Of a stretch of 64,000 nucleotides of DNA, positions 27,759-36,346 are shown in pieces (positions within the stretch are counted from its first letter, which is position 1; each line of letters opens with the position of its first letter). The DNA is from Phycisphaera sp. (GTDB lineage Bacteria; Planctomycetota; Phycisphaerae; Phycisphaerales; SM1A02). The stretch lies in NCBI GenBank assembly GCA_016124975.1, contig WGMP01000004.1, positions 186,001 through 250,000 of the forward strand. Reading direction: 5' to 3'. The position numbers were made by a program, and so were the translations under genes. The notes beneath the pieces are model-generated. The model made no database searches. It had not been told where the DNA came from and was given only the letters and a program-made list of their open reading frames with translations.

Positions 27759-30014
27759 ATGCACGAACTCGCACGGTCCCTCACCCAGTCGTTCCCGACG
27801 CTTCTCGGCGCAGACGAGCCAGCCTCGATCGCGCGCGCCATCGAGGGCGCGGACCTCGGCTGGGCAGGCCTCATCCTGATCTTCCCCGCCGTCTCCGCGA
27901 TCCTCTGCGGCCTCTGCGCCATCCTCAAGGTCAAGGGCAAGCTGCCCGGAGCCATCACGGCGGTCTCGCTGCTCGCGGCGTTCGTGGTGACCTTCCTCCT
28001 CTACTGGAATTGCCCGACGGACGCGCCGCGCACGATCCACCTCTTCGACTGGATCTCGTTCGACTGGCTCACGGGTCCTGGCGCAGAGCCGTCCGCATGG
28101 CGTGCCTTCTCCGCGCCGTTTGCCCTGTACATCGACTCGCTGACGCTCCTTTGGATGCTCTTCGTCACGGGACTCGGCACGCTGATCGCGATCTACGCCA
28201 CCGAGTACATGGAAGGCGACGTGGGCAAGGGCTACGCGCGCTTCTTCGGCTCCGTGAGCATCTTCCTCTTCGCGATGGGATCGCTCGTCATGGGCGGGAA
28301 CCTGATCCTGCTCTACCTCGGCTGGGAAGGCGTCGGCCTCGCGAGCTACCTGCTGATCGGCTACCACTATTCGAAGCCGAGCGCCGTCGCAGCGGCGAAG
28401 AAGGCGTTCATCATGAACAGGATCGGAGACCTCGGGCTTGCGCTCGCGATCTTCCTGATCTGGTGGAACTACGACACCGTCAGCTACGACGCGCTGTTCG
28501 CGGCGGTCGCCGCCGAACCCGCCGCGGGCGCGAGCGAGTGGTCGAAGGCCGCCATCCCGTTCTGCCTCATGCTCGGCGCGTTCGGTAAGAGCGCGCAGAT
28601 CCCGCTGTATGTGTGGCTTCCCGACGCGATGGAGGGCCCGACGCCGGTGTCGGCGCTCATCCACGCGGCGACCATGGTCACTGCCGGCCTCTACCTGATC
28701 GCGCGGCTCTTCCCGCTCTTCGAGCTGCATCCCCTGGCGCTCCCGACGGTCGCGTGGATCGGCTGCGCCACAGCGCTCCTCGCTGCCACGATCGGCATGG
28801 CCCAGTACGACATCAAGCGCGTGATGGCGTACTCGACAGTCTCGCAGCTCGGCTACATGTTCCTTGGTCTCGGCGTCGGCACGACCTTCGGCGCGGTCTA
28901 TCACGTGTTCACGCACGCGTTCTTCAAGGCGCTGCTCTTCCTTTGCTGCGGCGCGATCATGCACGGCATGGCCGGCCAGCTCGATCTCCGCAAGATGTCG
29001 GGCCTTCGCAATGTGCCCGGCTTCCGCATCATCAGCTGGACCTTCTTGGTGGGCTGCCTCTGCCTCGCGGGCTTCCCCTTCACGGCAGGATTCTTCTCGA
29101 AGGACTCGATCATCGCGGAGGCGTTCGTGAGCGATGTTCCGGGCGCGTCCGCGCTCGGATTCCTTGCGCTCTTCACGGCGTTCCTCACGGCCTACTACAC
29201 CTTCCGCGTGTGGTTCCGCGTGTGCGGCGGGCCTGTGAAGTACGAGCCGGGCGACGAGATCCACGGCCATGGCGACGACGATCATGGCCATGATCACGGT
29301 CATGATCACGGTCATGATCACGGTCATGGGCAGGCGCACGGTCATGGGCACGGTCACGGGCACGGTCACAGTCACGGTCATGGCGAATGGCACCCGCACG
29401 GCCCTCGGCTTGCGATCAATGGCGTGCTGCTCCTGATTTGCGTCGGCGCGCTGCTCGCAGCGGTTCCGTCCTATCTGCAGATGTCGGGCCAGCCGAACTG
29501 GGTGCAGACGATGGTCACGAACTCCTCGGCCATCGCGGGCGCAAGCGGCCACCATGGTGCGGATGGTTCGCACGCGCTCAGCTTCACGGGCATCGAGGAT
29601 GTCCACAAGGCCACGAGCGTCGTCGCGAGCGTCGTCGGCGTCGGCGGCATTCTCGTGGCGCTCTTCTTCCACCTTCTGAATCGCGGCGCGGCCGATCGCC
29701 TTCGTGCGGCGCTCCTCTCGAACGGGCTCACGCGGTGGCTGCCGCTCCTCATGGAGAACAAGTGGTATGTCGACGAGGCCTACCACATCGTCGTCCGCGC
29801 GCCTGCCCGCGGCATCGGGCATCTGCTCTATCTCATCGACAAGCTCTTCATCGACGGATTCGTGGTGAACGGCGCCGCGCGCGTGCCCGCCGAGGTCGGC
29901 CGGCTCTTCCAGCCGCTCTACAACGGTGCGCTGCAGGGCTATGCGGCCACGATGGCGGGCGGCGTCGCCTTGATCGCAGCATGGATCTTCTGGGTCTGGC
30001 TCTCCGGCGGTTGA
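27759..30014 (+). CDS. nuoL: NADH-quinone oxidoreductase subunit L with His-rich loop
   Basis: A 751-residue antiporter-like proton-pumping subunit. TEYMEGDVGKGYARFFG, LLYLGWEGVGLASYLLIGYH, AFGKSAQIPLYVWLPDAMEG and PTPVSALIHAATMVTAGLYL are the usual landmarks. Between two late membrane helices (about residues 502-548) lies a loop with more than 20 histidines (alternating GH and DH), encoded partly by GGTCATGATCAC repeats. E. coli NuoL lacks it. The C-terminal lateral-helix region is present (MENKWYVDEAYHIVV). Confidence 0.95.
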   Translation: MHELARSLTQSFPTLLGADEPASIARAIEGADLGWAGLILIFPAVSAILCGLCAILKVKGKLPGAITAVSLLAAFVVTFLLYWNCPTDAPRTIHLFDWISFDWLTGPGAEPSAWRAFSAPFALYIDSLTLLWMLFVTGLGTLIAIYATEYMEGDVGKGYARFFGSVSIFLFAMGSLVMGGNLILLYLGWEGVGLASYLLIGYHYSKPSAVAAAKKAFIMNRIGDLGLALAIFLIWWNYDTVSYDALFAAVAAEPAAGASEWSKAAIPFCLMLGAFGKSAQIPLYVWLPDAMEGPTPVSALIHAATMVTAGLYLIARLFPLFELHPLALPTVAWIGCATALLAATIGMAQYDIKRVMAYSTVSQLGYMFLGLGVGTTFGAVYHVFTHAFFKALLFLCCGAIMHGMAGQLDLRKMSGLRNVPGFRIISWTFLVGCLCLAGFPFTAGFFSKDSIIAEAFVSDVPGASALGFLALFTAFLTAYYTFRVWFRVCGGPVKYEPGDEIHGHGDDDHGHDHGHDHGHDHGHGQAHGHGHGHGHGHSHGHGEWHPHGPRLAINGVLLLICVGALLAAVPSYLQMSGQPNWVQTMVTNSSAIAGASGHHGADGSHALSFTGIEDVHKATSVVASVVGVGGILVALFFHLLNRGAADRLRAALLSNGLTRWLPLLMENKWYVDEAYHIVVRAPARGIGHLLYLIDKLFIDGFVVNGAARVPAEVGRLFQPLYNGALQGYAATMAGGVALIAAWIFWVWLSGG
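29263..29400. repeat. His-codon repeat in nuoL
   Basis: Copies of GGTCATGATCAC (from about 29299), then GGTCATGGGCAC and GGTCACGGGCAC variants, encode the alternating His-Gly/Asp loop of NuoL. Unit lengths of 6 and 12 bp keep the frame. Confidence 0.8.
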
Positions 30015-30100
30015 CCCCGTCCGAACACCACCCACGGGCGATGCCCCTTCTCTGAAACCTTCCTCCCGCCAGATCTTCCCCACTGTCCTCGGAACGGACG

Positions 30101-31789
30101 ATGCTCTCGACCTTGACCTACCTTCTCATCCTCGCCCCGCTCGTGGCGGCGGGCGTCGTCGCGCTTTCGCCCGCGCGGCTCGCCAAGTGGATCGCGACCT
30201 TCGGTTCGCTCGCGATCCTCGGCATCGCCGTGGCATTCGCGATCGGATTCCCGAACTGGGACGACGGCGGATTCGCTCCCGCGGGCGCGGGCATCGCGAT
30301 CATGCCCTCGCTCGGCGTGACGCTCTCGCTCGGCACCGACAGCGTGGGGCTTCTCCTCATCCTGCTGACCGCGTTCCTCATGCCGCTCGCGATGATCGGC
30401 TCGTTCAGCGCCGTACGCGAGCGCGAACGCGAGTACTACGCGTGGTTCATGGTGCTTGAGGCGGCGATGCTCGGCGTGTTCCTCGCGCGCGACGCGATCG
30501 TGTTCTACACGGCCTACGAGTTCACGCTCGTGCCGATGTACTTCCTGATCGCGATCTACGGCGGTCCCGAGCGCCGCGCCGCGAGCGTGAAGTTCTTCCT
30601 CTACACCTTCCTCGGCTCGATGCTCACGCTGTCGGGCGTCATCTACATCGCGGCGCAGCGCATGCTCGAGACGGGCGCGTGGAGCTTCGACCTGATGCAG
30701 CTCGCCGAGTTCTCCTCGACGAAGCTCTCGAGCGGGGAGCAGTTCTGGATCTTCATCCTCCTCATGGCGGGTTTCGCGGTGAAGGTCCCGTTCTTCCCCG
30801 TCCACACCTGGCTTCCGCTCGCGCACGACCAGGCGCCGACGGCGGGCTCGGTCATCCTCGCAGGCACGCTGCTCAAGCTCGGAACCTACGGCGTCTACCG
30901 CATCGCGCTTCCGGCTGCGCCCGTGGGCGGCGTCGAGCTGAACCAGCTGATCGCGGTCCTCTGCGTGATCGGCATCGTGCACGCGGCGCTCATCTGCTGG
31001 GTCCAGCACGATGCCAAGAAGCTGATCGCCTACAGCTCGGTCAGCCACCTCGGCTTCTGCATGCTCGGCCTCTTCTCGCTGAACTCCCTCGGCGCGACGG
31101 GATCGGTCATGTACATGATCAACCACGGCCTCTCGACGGGCGCGCTCTTCCTCTGCATCGGCATGATCTACGAGCGCTACCACACGAAGGACATGGACCA
31201 GCTCGGCGGGCTCTTCAAGCGGATGCCCGTGTGGAGCTTCTTCATGGTGTTCTTCACGCTGGCAAGCCTGGGCCTTCCTGGCCTGAACGGCTTCATCGGC
31301 GAGTTCCTGTGCCTCATGGGCGCCTACACGGCCGAACCCGGCGCGGCGACGGGCTATCCAGGACTGCTCGGGCCGTGGTGGGCGCTGGTCGCCGGCCTCG
31401 GCCTGATCCTCGCGGCGATGTACCTCTTGATCATGCTCGGCAAGCTCGTCTGGGGGCCGCTCCGCGAGCCGAACGGACATGGCCACGGCCATGCGAGCGG
31501 CCACGGAGACTCGCACGGCGCCGATCATGGCCACGGCGCCGCACACGCATCCGAGCTTCCCGCCGACCTCAATGCGCGCGAGATCGGCATTCTCGTACCG
31601 CTCGCCGTGCTTTGCCTCGCCATCGGCTTCTATCCGAAGCCGATGCTCGAGGTGATCTCTCCGAGCGTCGACAAGGTGCTCGCGGCCTACCCGAAGCATG
31701 TCGAGCGCTATGTCCGCGAGGGCACCCTCCTCGACGGAGAGGACGCGGCCCCGCAAGGGATCGCGGCCTCCACGCCGAGCGTCCGCTGA
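30101..31789 (+). CDS. nuoM: NADH-quinone oxidoreductase subunit M with His-rich loop
   Basis: A 562-residue antiporter-like subunit. FYTAYEFTLVPMYFLIAIYG (with the conserved Glu), PFFPVHTWLPLAHDQAPTAG and LFKRMPVWSFFMVFFTLASL are standard. Between late helices (about residues 458-487) is a histidine-rich loop (GHGHGHASGHGDSHGADHGH), shorter than the NuoL one but in an equivalent type of position. It lies 86 bases after nuoL in the same operon. Confidence 0.95.
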   Translation: MLSTLTYLLILAPLVAAGVVALSPARLAKWIATFGSLAILGIAVAFAIGFPNWDDGGFAPAGAGIAIMPSLGVTLSLGTDSVGLLLILLTAFLMPLAMIGSFSAVREREREYYAWFMVLEAAMLGVFLARDAIVFYTAYEFTLVPMYFLIAIYGGPERRAASVKFFLYTFLGSMLTLSGVIYIAAQRMLETGAWSFDLMQLAEFSSTKLSSGEQFWIFILLMAGFAVKVPFFPVHTWLPLAHDQAPTAGSVILAGTLLKLGTYGVYRIALPAAPVGGVELNQLIAVLCVIGIVHAALICWVQHDAKKLIAYSSVSHLGFCMLGLFSLNSLGATGSVMYMINHGLSTGALFLCIGMIYERYHTKDMDQLGGLFKRMPVWSFFMVFFTLASLGLPGLNGFIGEFLCLMGAYTAEPGAATGYPGLLGPWWALVAGLGLILAAMYLLIMLGKLVWGPLREPNGHGHGHASGHGDSHGADHGHGAAHASELPADLNAREIGILVPLAVLCLAIGFYPKPMLEVISPSVDKVLAAYPKHVERYVREGTLLDGEDAAPQGIAASTPSVR

Positions 31790-31834
31790 GCGACTTCTCC
31801 CGACCCCCGACCGAACGAACCGAATCCCGATCCG

Positions 31835-33517
31835 ATGGACACCATTCCCGCACACCTCCTCGCCGCAGCCCCCATGGCCGCGAAGCTCACGCTGATCGCG
31901 CCTGAGATCCTGCTCTTCGCAGGTTCGGTCGTGGTCGCGGTCCTTGGCCTCTCGCGCGCAACCGCCATGCGACGGGCCGTCCCGTTCGTGACGGCGCTCT
32001 TCCTCGCGGCGTCGATCGTCGTGACGGCGCTTGTCTACAGGTCGGGCGCCGTCGCCGAGAGCGGGCTCCTGCTGCCCGCGCTCGGTGGATACGCGAAGGC
32101 GCTGATCGCGGCGATCGCGATTCCGCTCGTGATGGTCGTGGGATCGTCGATCGACCGGAAGCTCGAGGAGGCCTTCGAGACGGGGCGTGCGCCGTTCGAT
32201 CCGATCCGCACCATGCGGGGCGAGTACTTCGCCTTCTTCCTCCTGTCGATCGCGGGCACGATGCTCATCGCGAACGCGAGCGACTTGATCTGGCTCTTCC
32301 TCGCGCTCGAGCTTGCGAGCCTCCCCACCTATGTCATGGTCGCCGTGAGCCGTGGCACTCGCCGCGCCCAGGAGGCGGCCGTCAAGTACTTCTTCCTCGG
32401 CGCGCTCTCCGCGGCGACCTTCCTCTACGGATTCGCGCTTCTCTACGGCGCGACGGGAACGCTCGAGCTCGGCCCGATGCGCGACGCCCTCGCGCAGCAG
32501 GCGGCCGCTGGCGCGCTGCCGACGCTCGCGATCGTCGGCGGGGTCCTCGCGATCCTCGGCATCGCCTTCAAGCTGGCCGCCGTGCCGATGCACTTCTACG
32601 CGCCGGATGTCTACGAGGGCGCAGGTGCAGGCACGACCGCGTTCCTCGGCATCATGCCGAAGATCGCGGGAGTTCTCGCGCTCATGGTGCTCCTCTCGGT
32701 CTTCGGCTGGAGCGGTCACGGTGTGATGGAGGCCGGGCAGTACATCGCGGTCGACGGCCTCCCGCTTCCGCTCAGCGCGGTGCTCTGGATGGTCGCGGTG
32801 CTCACGATGGTCCTCGGGAACATCGGCGCCCTCCTCCAGCGCAACGTGAAGCGCATGCTCGCCTACAGCTCGATCGCGCAGTCGGGCTACCTCCTCATGG
32901 GCGTGATCGCTGGGCCGAAGGCCGGCTTCGACGCGGTGCTCTTCTACCTGCTTGGCTATGGCGTGATGAACACGGCCGTCTTCGCCGTGCTTGCATCGCT
33001 GGAGCGGAACGGCGAGGAGGTCGAGACGCTCGACGACCTCGCGGGCCTTCGTCTGCGCCATCCAGTTCTCGCATGGATGCTCGCGATCTCGGCCGTGAGC
33101 CTGATCGGCATGCCGCCGCTGATCGGCTTCTTCGGCAAGCTCGCGCTCTTCTCGGCCGCTCTCGAGGCGGGCCAGACCGCGCTTGTGATCATCGCGGCGG
33201 TGAACAGCGCGATCGGCGCCTACTACTACCTGCAGCTCGTCGCGGTGCCGATGCTCGGTCAACCGACCGCCCGTACGGAATCCGTGCAGACGGTGCCGAG
33301 CGCGTGGCCTCGGTTCGCAGCGATCATCTGCGGCGTCGGTGTCGCCGTGCTTCCTGTCGTCCTCCCGCAGCTCTTCGACGCCGCCTCGAGCGCGACGCCG
33401 GAGGCTGCGCGGCCTGTGCGGGCGAACATCGACGCTGACGGCGCGGCGCCTTCCCCCGCGACCGTCTCGGCTGGTTCGACGACGGACGAAGTGCCTGACG
33501 CCAAGCAGGCCGGGTGA
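31835..33517 (+). CDS. nuoN: NADH-quinone oxidoreductase subunit N
   Basis: A 560-residue third antiporter-like subunit. LIWLFLALELASLPTYVMVA, FKLAAVPMHFYAPDVYEGAG and RNVKRMLAYSSIAQSGYLLM are family signatures. No histidine-rich loop is present here, unlike NuoL and NuoM. The last about 60 residues after the final helix are an Ala/Thr/Asp-rich tail. It is the last nuo gene, and 20-bp repeats begin 23 bases after its stop. Confidence 0.95.
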   Translation: MDTIPAHLLAAAPMAAKLTLIAPEILLFAGSVVVAVLGLSRATAMRRAVPFVTALFLAASIVVTALVYRSGAVAESGLLLPALGGYAKALIAAIAIPLVMVVGSSIDRKLEEAFETGRAPFDPIRTMRGEYFAFFLLSIAGTMLIANASDLIWLFLALELASLPTYVMVAVSRGTRRAQEAAVKYFFLGALSAATFLYGFALLYGATGTLELGPMRDALAQQAAAGALPTLAIVGGVLAILGIAFKLAAVPMHFYAPDVYEGAGAGTTAFLGIMPKIAGVLALMVLLSVFGWSGHGVMEAGQYIAVDGLPLPLSAVLWMVAVLTMVLGNIGALLQRNVKRMLAYSSIAQSGYLLMGVIAGPKAGFDAVLFYLLGYGVMNTAVFAVLASLERNGEEVETLDDLAGLRLRHPVLAWMLAISAVSLIGMPPLIGFFGKLALFSAALEAGQTALVIIAAVNSAIGAYYYLQLVAVPMLGQPTARTESVQTVPSAWPRFAAIICGVGVAVLPVVLPQLFDAASSATPEAARPVRANIDADGAAPSPATVSAGSTTDEVPDAKQAG

Positions 33518-33540
33518 GTTTCAGAGAGCCTCGCCACGCG

Positions 33541-33620
33541 CCTCGCCGTGGGATCACGCGCCTCGCCGTGGGATCACGCGCCTCGCCGTGGGATCATGCG
33601 CCTCGCCGTGGGAGCATGCC
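33541..33620. repeat. 20-bp tandem repeat (4 units) after nuoN
   Basis: CCTCGCCGTGGGATCACGCG twice, CCTCGCCGTGGGATCATGCG, then CCTCGCCGTGGGAGCATGCC. A degenerate copy (CCTCGCCACGCG) precedes it. Confidence 0.93.
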
Positions 33621-33720
33621 CTCGCGGTCGCACTGACGGTGCTTGACCCCGCTCTTCGGGCACCGACAGCAGGTCCGCTCTCGGGATGCCGCCGCCCTGC
33701 GTGATCGTGACATGCGGGTT

Positions 33721-33800
33721 GTTCCATGGGGTTCCACTCTGTTCCATGGGGTTCCACCCTGTTCCATGGGGTTCCACCCTGTTCCATGGGGTTCCACCCT
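33721..33800. repeat. 20-bp tandem repeat (4 units)
   Basis: GTTCCATGGGGTTCCACTCT once, then GTTCCATGGGGTTCCACCCT three times. Each unit contains a GTTCCA sub-repeat (two per unit), so the array may have grown from a shorter one. Confidence 0.95.
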
Positions 33801-33898
33801 TCGCGACCAGCCGCCTGCTGAGGGGATGCGCGACCCCTCTCAGGCGAAGACGCCACGATCCGAACGCCTGAAGCGAGAGACGCTCGGCGAGCTGGCAT

Positions 33899-33953
33899 GG
33901 GAGAGCTGTCATGGGCGAGCGGTCATGGGCGAGCGGTCATGGGCAAAAGGCCA
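33899..33953. repeat. 14-bp tandem repeat (about 4 units)
   Basis: Degenerate AGAGCTGTCATGGG then CGAGCGGTCATGGG twice, with a first partial copy GAGCTGGCATGGG just before. Confidence 0.85.
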
Positions 33954-34023
33954 TACCCGCACAGCCACCGCCGCCGCTTTCCCGTTTGCCTGCGCCGCGG
34001 GCCACCACAATGTGAGTTGAGAA

Positions 34024-34097
34024 CGCGACCGGCAGGAGTCGAACCTGCAACCCCGAGCTTCGTAGGCTCGTGCTCTATCCAATTGAGCTACGGTCGC
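34024..34097 (-). tRNA. tRNA-Arg(ACG)
   Basis: A 74-nt cloverleaf with acceptor GCGACCG/CGGTCGC fully paired and discriminator G. D arm is GCTCAATTGGATAGAGC. Anticodon arm is CGAGC-CTACGAA-GCTCG with anticodon ACG (A34 to inosine expected, reading CGN codons). T arm is GGTTCGACTCC. CCA is not encoded. Confidence 0.96.
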
Positions 34098-34163
34098 ACG
34101 CGAGGTCGAGAGTATAGCGAAGTTTCACGCGCCGTAAAGGCCGTTCGGCACTGAGGAATCGCC

Positions 34164-35669
34164 CTACTTCCCGCACGGGCCCCAGGCGCTCAGGAGCACC
34201 GCAAGGTCGGAGGCGCCGATGGAGCCATCGCCGTCGAGATCGGCGGCGCCGGTCGAGCCCCACGCGCTCAGGAGCGCAGCAAGGTCGGAGGCGCCGACGG
34301 AGCCGTCGTCGTCGAGATCCGCCAGGCACGCGGGCGGCGCAGGCGGCTGCCGCTCGAACGCGCCGCGATCGACGATGGGTGCCGTGCCGGCGCCCGTGTC
34401 CGCGACATCAGGATCGTCGGCGAACCGCGGCGCACCGTCGAAGTCGATCACGGTTCCGGCAGGTACGGCGCTGTTCGAGCCAGAGTCGATCGCGGGAGAG
34501 CCCGGCTGGAGCCTGAAGTCGCGGGCGGCCTGGTTCACGAAGTTCGGATTCAGGTTCAGGTTGGCCGTGCCCGTGAAGCCGCCCTGCACGATCGAGTATG
34601 ACACGCTGCTCGTGCCGCCCGAGTTGGTGATCTGATTGGCCGCGGTCGTGCCGCCCGGGCCCGTGTTCGCCCACAGGATGCAGTTCACGAAGCTCGAGGA
34701 GCCGCCCGTGTTGATCACGCCGCCCGCGAGACTCGTTGCGTTGTTGGCGACGAAGGTTGAGTTGCGCGCGGTGACGGCACTCGAGTTCCCGATCCACAGG
34801 GCGCCACCGCCGTTCGACCCCGTCGCCGTGTTGCCGCTGAAGATGCAGTTCGTGTAGCGCGTCTGCGAGCCGCCGAAGCTCTCGCACGCGCCCGCGCGCG
34901 CCGCGGAGTTGCCGATGAACACGCAGCGGTTGAAGGTCGCCGAGACATTGTTCATGTCGAAGGCGCCTCCGAACGAGCCGCCCACATTCGACTCGAAGCG
35001 ACAGTCCTCGAAGGTCGCGGCAGCGGTGAAGATGTAGACGGCGCCGCCGCCGAAGGTGCACCGATTCGCGGTGAAGAGGCAGTTGCGGATCGTCGGGCTG
35101 CCCGAGTTCAGGATGATCAGCGCACCGCCCTTGTCGTAGTTCGAGGCGCTCGCGCCGTTGGCGTTTCCTGCGCGGAGCGTGAACCCGTCGAGGATCGCGG
35201 TTGCGTTCGCGCCCGAGCCGACGAAGAGGTGGTAGCTGTTGTCGTTGAGGTTGGCTGTCCCGCTGTCGTTCCCGAGCAGGTCGCCTGTCACGATCGTCGG
35301 GTTGGCGGTGAAGTCGCGTTGCTCGCGGCTCGTCTCGACACCTGCGAAGCCGCCGTAGATTCCGACGCCCGACTTGAGGGTCATCGCCACCGTGCGCGAG
35401 GTCGTCGTCGTCGGCTTGTAGGTGCCCTCGGCGACCCAGATCTCGTCGCCCGACACGCTCGCGGAGAGCGCCGCCGCAAGCCCGCCCGCGCCCTGATACG
35501 CGTTCTCCCAGCTCGTTCCGTTGTTCGCACCCGTCGCGAGATCCGCGCGGACGAAGCGGATCGCGGCGGAGACCTCCGTCGCGCCGCCGAGGAAGACAGC
35601 GACCGCCACTGAGACGGAGGCGATGCGAGACAGGGACGCAATGCGGCGAGCGCGGAGAGAGGAGGACAT
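34164..35669 (-). CDS. Secreted right-handed beta-helix protein with dockerin-like tail
   Basis: A 501-residue exported protein. A signal peptide (VSVAVAVFLGGATEVSAA) ends near residue 36. The body alternates short strands typical of a parallel beta-helix, with repeated NCLFTANRC, CRFESNVGG, CVFIGNSAA, CIFSGNTATG and STFVANNATS rungs, as in the choice-of-anchor and polymorphic outer membrane type proteins of planctomycetes. The C-terminus carries two calcium-loop repeats, DLDDDGSVGASDLAALLSAW and DLDGDGSIGASDLAVLLSAW, resembling dockerin type I. It is probably displayed at the cell surface. ATG 35669 is chosen because the signal peptide follows it; the frame is open further upstream. Confidence 0.88.
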   Translation of the reverse strand: MSSSLRARRIASLSRIASVSVAVAVFLGGATEVSAAIRFVRADLATGANNGTSWENAYQGAGGLAAALSASVSGDEIWVAEGTYKPTTTTSRTVAMTLKSGVGIYGGFAGVETSREQRDFTANPTIVTGDLLGNDSGTANLNDNSYHLFVGSGANATAILDGFTLRAGNANGASASNYDKGGALIILNSGSPTIRNCLFTANRCTFGGGAVYIFTAAATFEDCRFESNVGGSFGGAFDMNNVSATFNRCVFIGNSAARAGACESFGGSQTRYTNCIFSGNTATGSNGGGALWIGNSSAVTARNSTFVANNATSLAGGVINTGGSSSFVNCILWANTGPGGTTAANQITNSGGTSSVSYSIVQGGFTGTANLNLNPNFVNQAARDFRLQPGSPAIDSGSNSAVPAGTVIDFDGAPRFADDPDVADTGAGTAPIVDRGAFERQPPAPPACLADLDDDGSVGASDLAALLSAWGSTGAADLDGDGSIGASDLAVLLSAWGPCGK

Positions 35670-35974
35670 GGGAGTGGCAGTGAAGGAAGACGCGGAACAA
35701 GACGCGGAACAAGACGCGAAACAAGACATGGCGTGGCTCGGAAGGATCACGGTCGGGGGCGAACGGCTCGAGCGACCTCCGCGCGTGGCGCAGACTCCGC
35801 AGCATCCCGCGCGGGGCTGCGGGAAGATTTCGAATGTAGCCTTTGCGCCGCGAAATCCCGTCCGATGGATGCCAACACGGCGACATTCATGCGATTCCGA
35901 GCGCTGCGTGGCAGGTTTACGGACGCAGGACGAACGGTTGGACCTACGCTTCCCGCTCTCCGAAGGCGCCCGCC
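35670..35974. other. Divergent intergenic region with a short repeat
   Basis: 305 bases between the beta-helix gene and a small membrane-protein gene. It holds a 12-bp repeat at 35687-35722 (AAGACGCGGAAC twice, then AAGACGCGAAAC). Promoters cannot be placed with confidence. Confidence 0.5.
35687..35722. repeat. 12-bp tandem repeat (3 units)
   Basis: AAGACGCGGAAC at 35687-35698 and 35699-35710, then AAGACGCGAAAC; a partial fourth copy (AAGACATGGC) follows. It lies 18 bases upstream of the beta-helix gene's ATG. Confidence 0.88.
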
Positions 35975-36346
35975 GTGAATGAACCAACGCCCGTTTCGCC
36001 TGAACCAATGCAACCCCCGAGTGCTTCGACGCCGACCGATCGGGACGCGGAGTTGCTCGCGGGTGAGTTTCTCCCCGCGCCAAGCCCAGCGGGCCAGCGC
36101 TCGGCCTTCCGGCGCACGGCGCTCTTCGTCGTCGGGCTCTTGATGGTGGTTGCGGGAGTGGTGCTCGGGATCATCCCAGTGGTGCCCGGCTTTCCCTTGA
36201 TCATCGCGGGGCTCCTCATGATGGCCGCAGGCAGCTCGGTGACGCGGAGCTTGCTCAACCAGGCCGAGACGAAGCTCCCGCGCAGGTGGCGCCTCTCGGT
36301 GCGAAGCGTGATGCGTCGCTGCAGGGAGCCTCGTAAAGTGCCGTGA
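35975..36346 (+). CDS. Small membrane protein (PGPGW/DUF454-like hairpin)
   Basis: A 123-residue protein. Residues 1-45 are a soluble Pro/Glu/Ser-rich stretch, then a hydrophobic hairpin VVGLLMVVAGVVLGIIPVVP and GFPLIIAGLLMMAAG follows, and the tail is basic. The turn IPVVPGFPLIIAGL resembles the PGPGW and YbaN/DUF454 types of membrane hairpin. Function unknown. The frame starts with GTG 35975; an in-frame ATG lies at 36008. The stop overlaps the next start (TGATG), so the two are translationally coupled. Confidence 0.7.
   Translation: MNEPTPVSPEPMQPPSASTPTDRDAELLAGEFLPAPSPAGQRSAFRRTALFVVGLLMVVAGVVLGIIPVVPGFPLIIAGLLMMAAGSSVTRSLLNQAETKLPRRWRLSVRSVMRRCREPRKVP

Larger units (their letters stand above)
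33518..34023. other. 506-bp gap made largely of repeat tracts
   Basis: Between nuoN and tRNA-Arg there is no gene-like frame. Three separate tandem tracts (33541-33620, 33721-33800, 33899-33953) take up about 40% of it. Nothing else is recognised. Confidence 0.6.

Noticed and set aside
29939-33262. A 1107-codon open frame antisense to nuoM and nuoN
   Set aside because: Same reason: R/E/H-rich shadow of clear membrane-protein genes.
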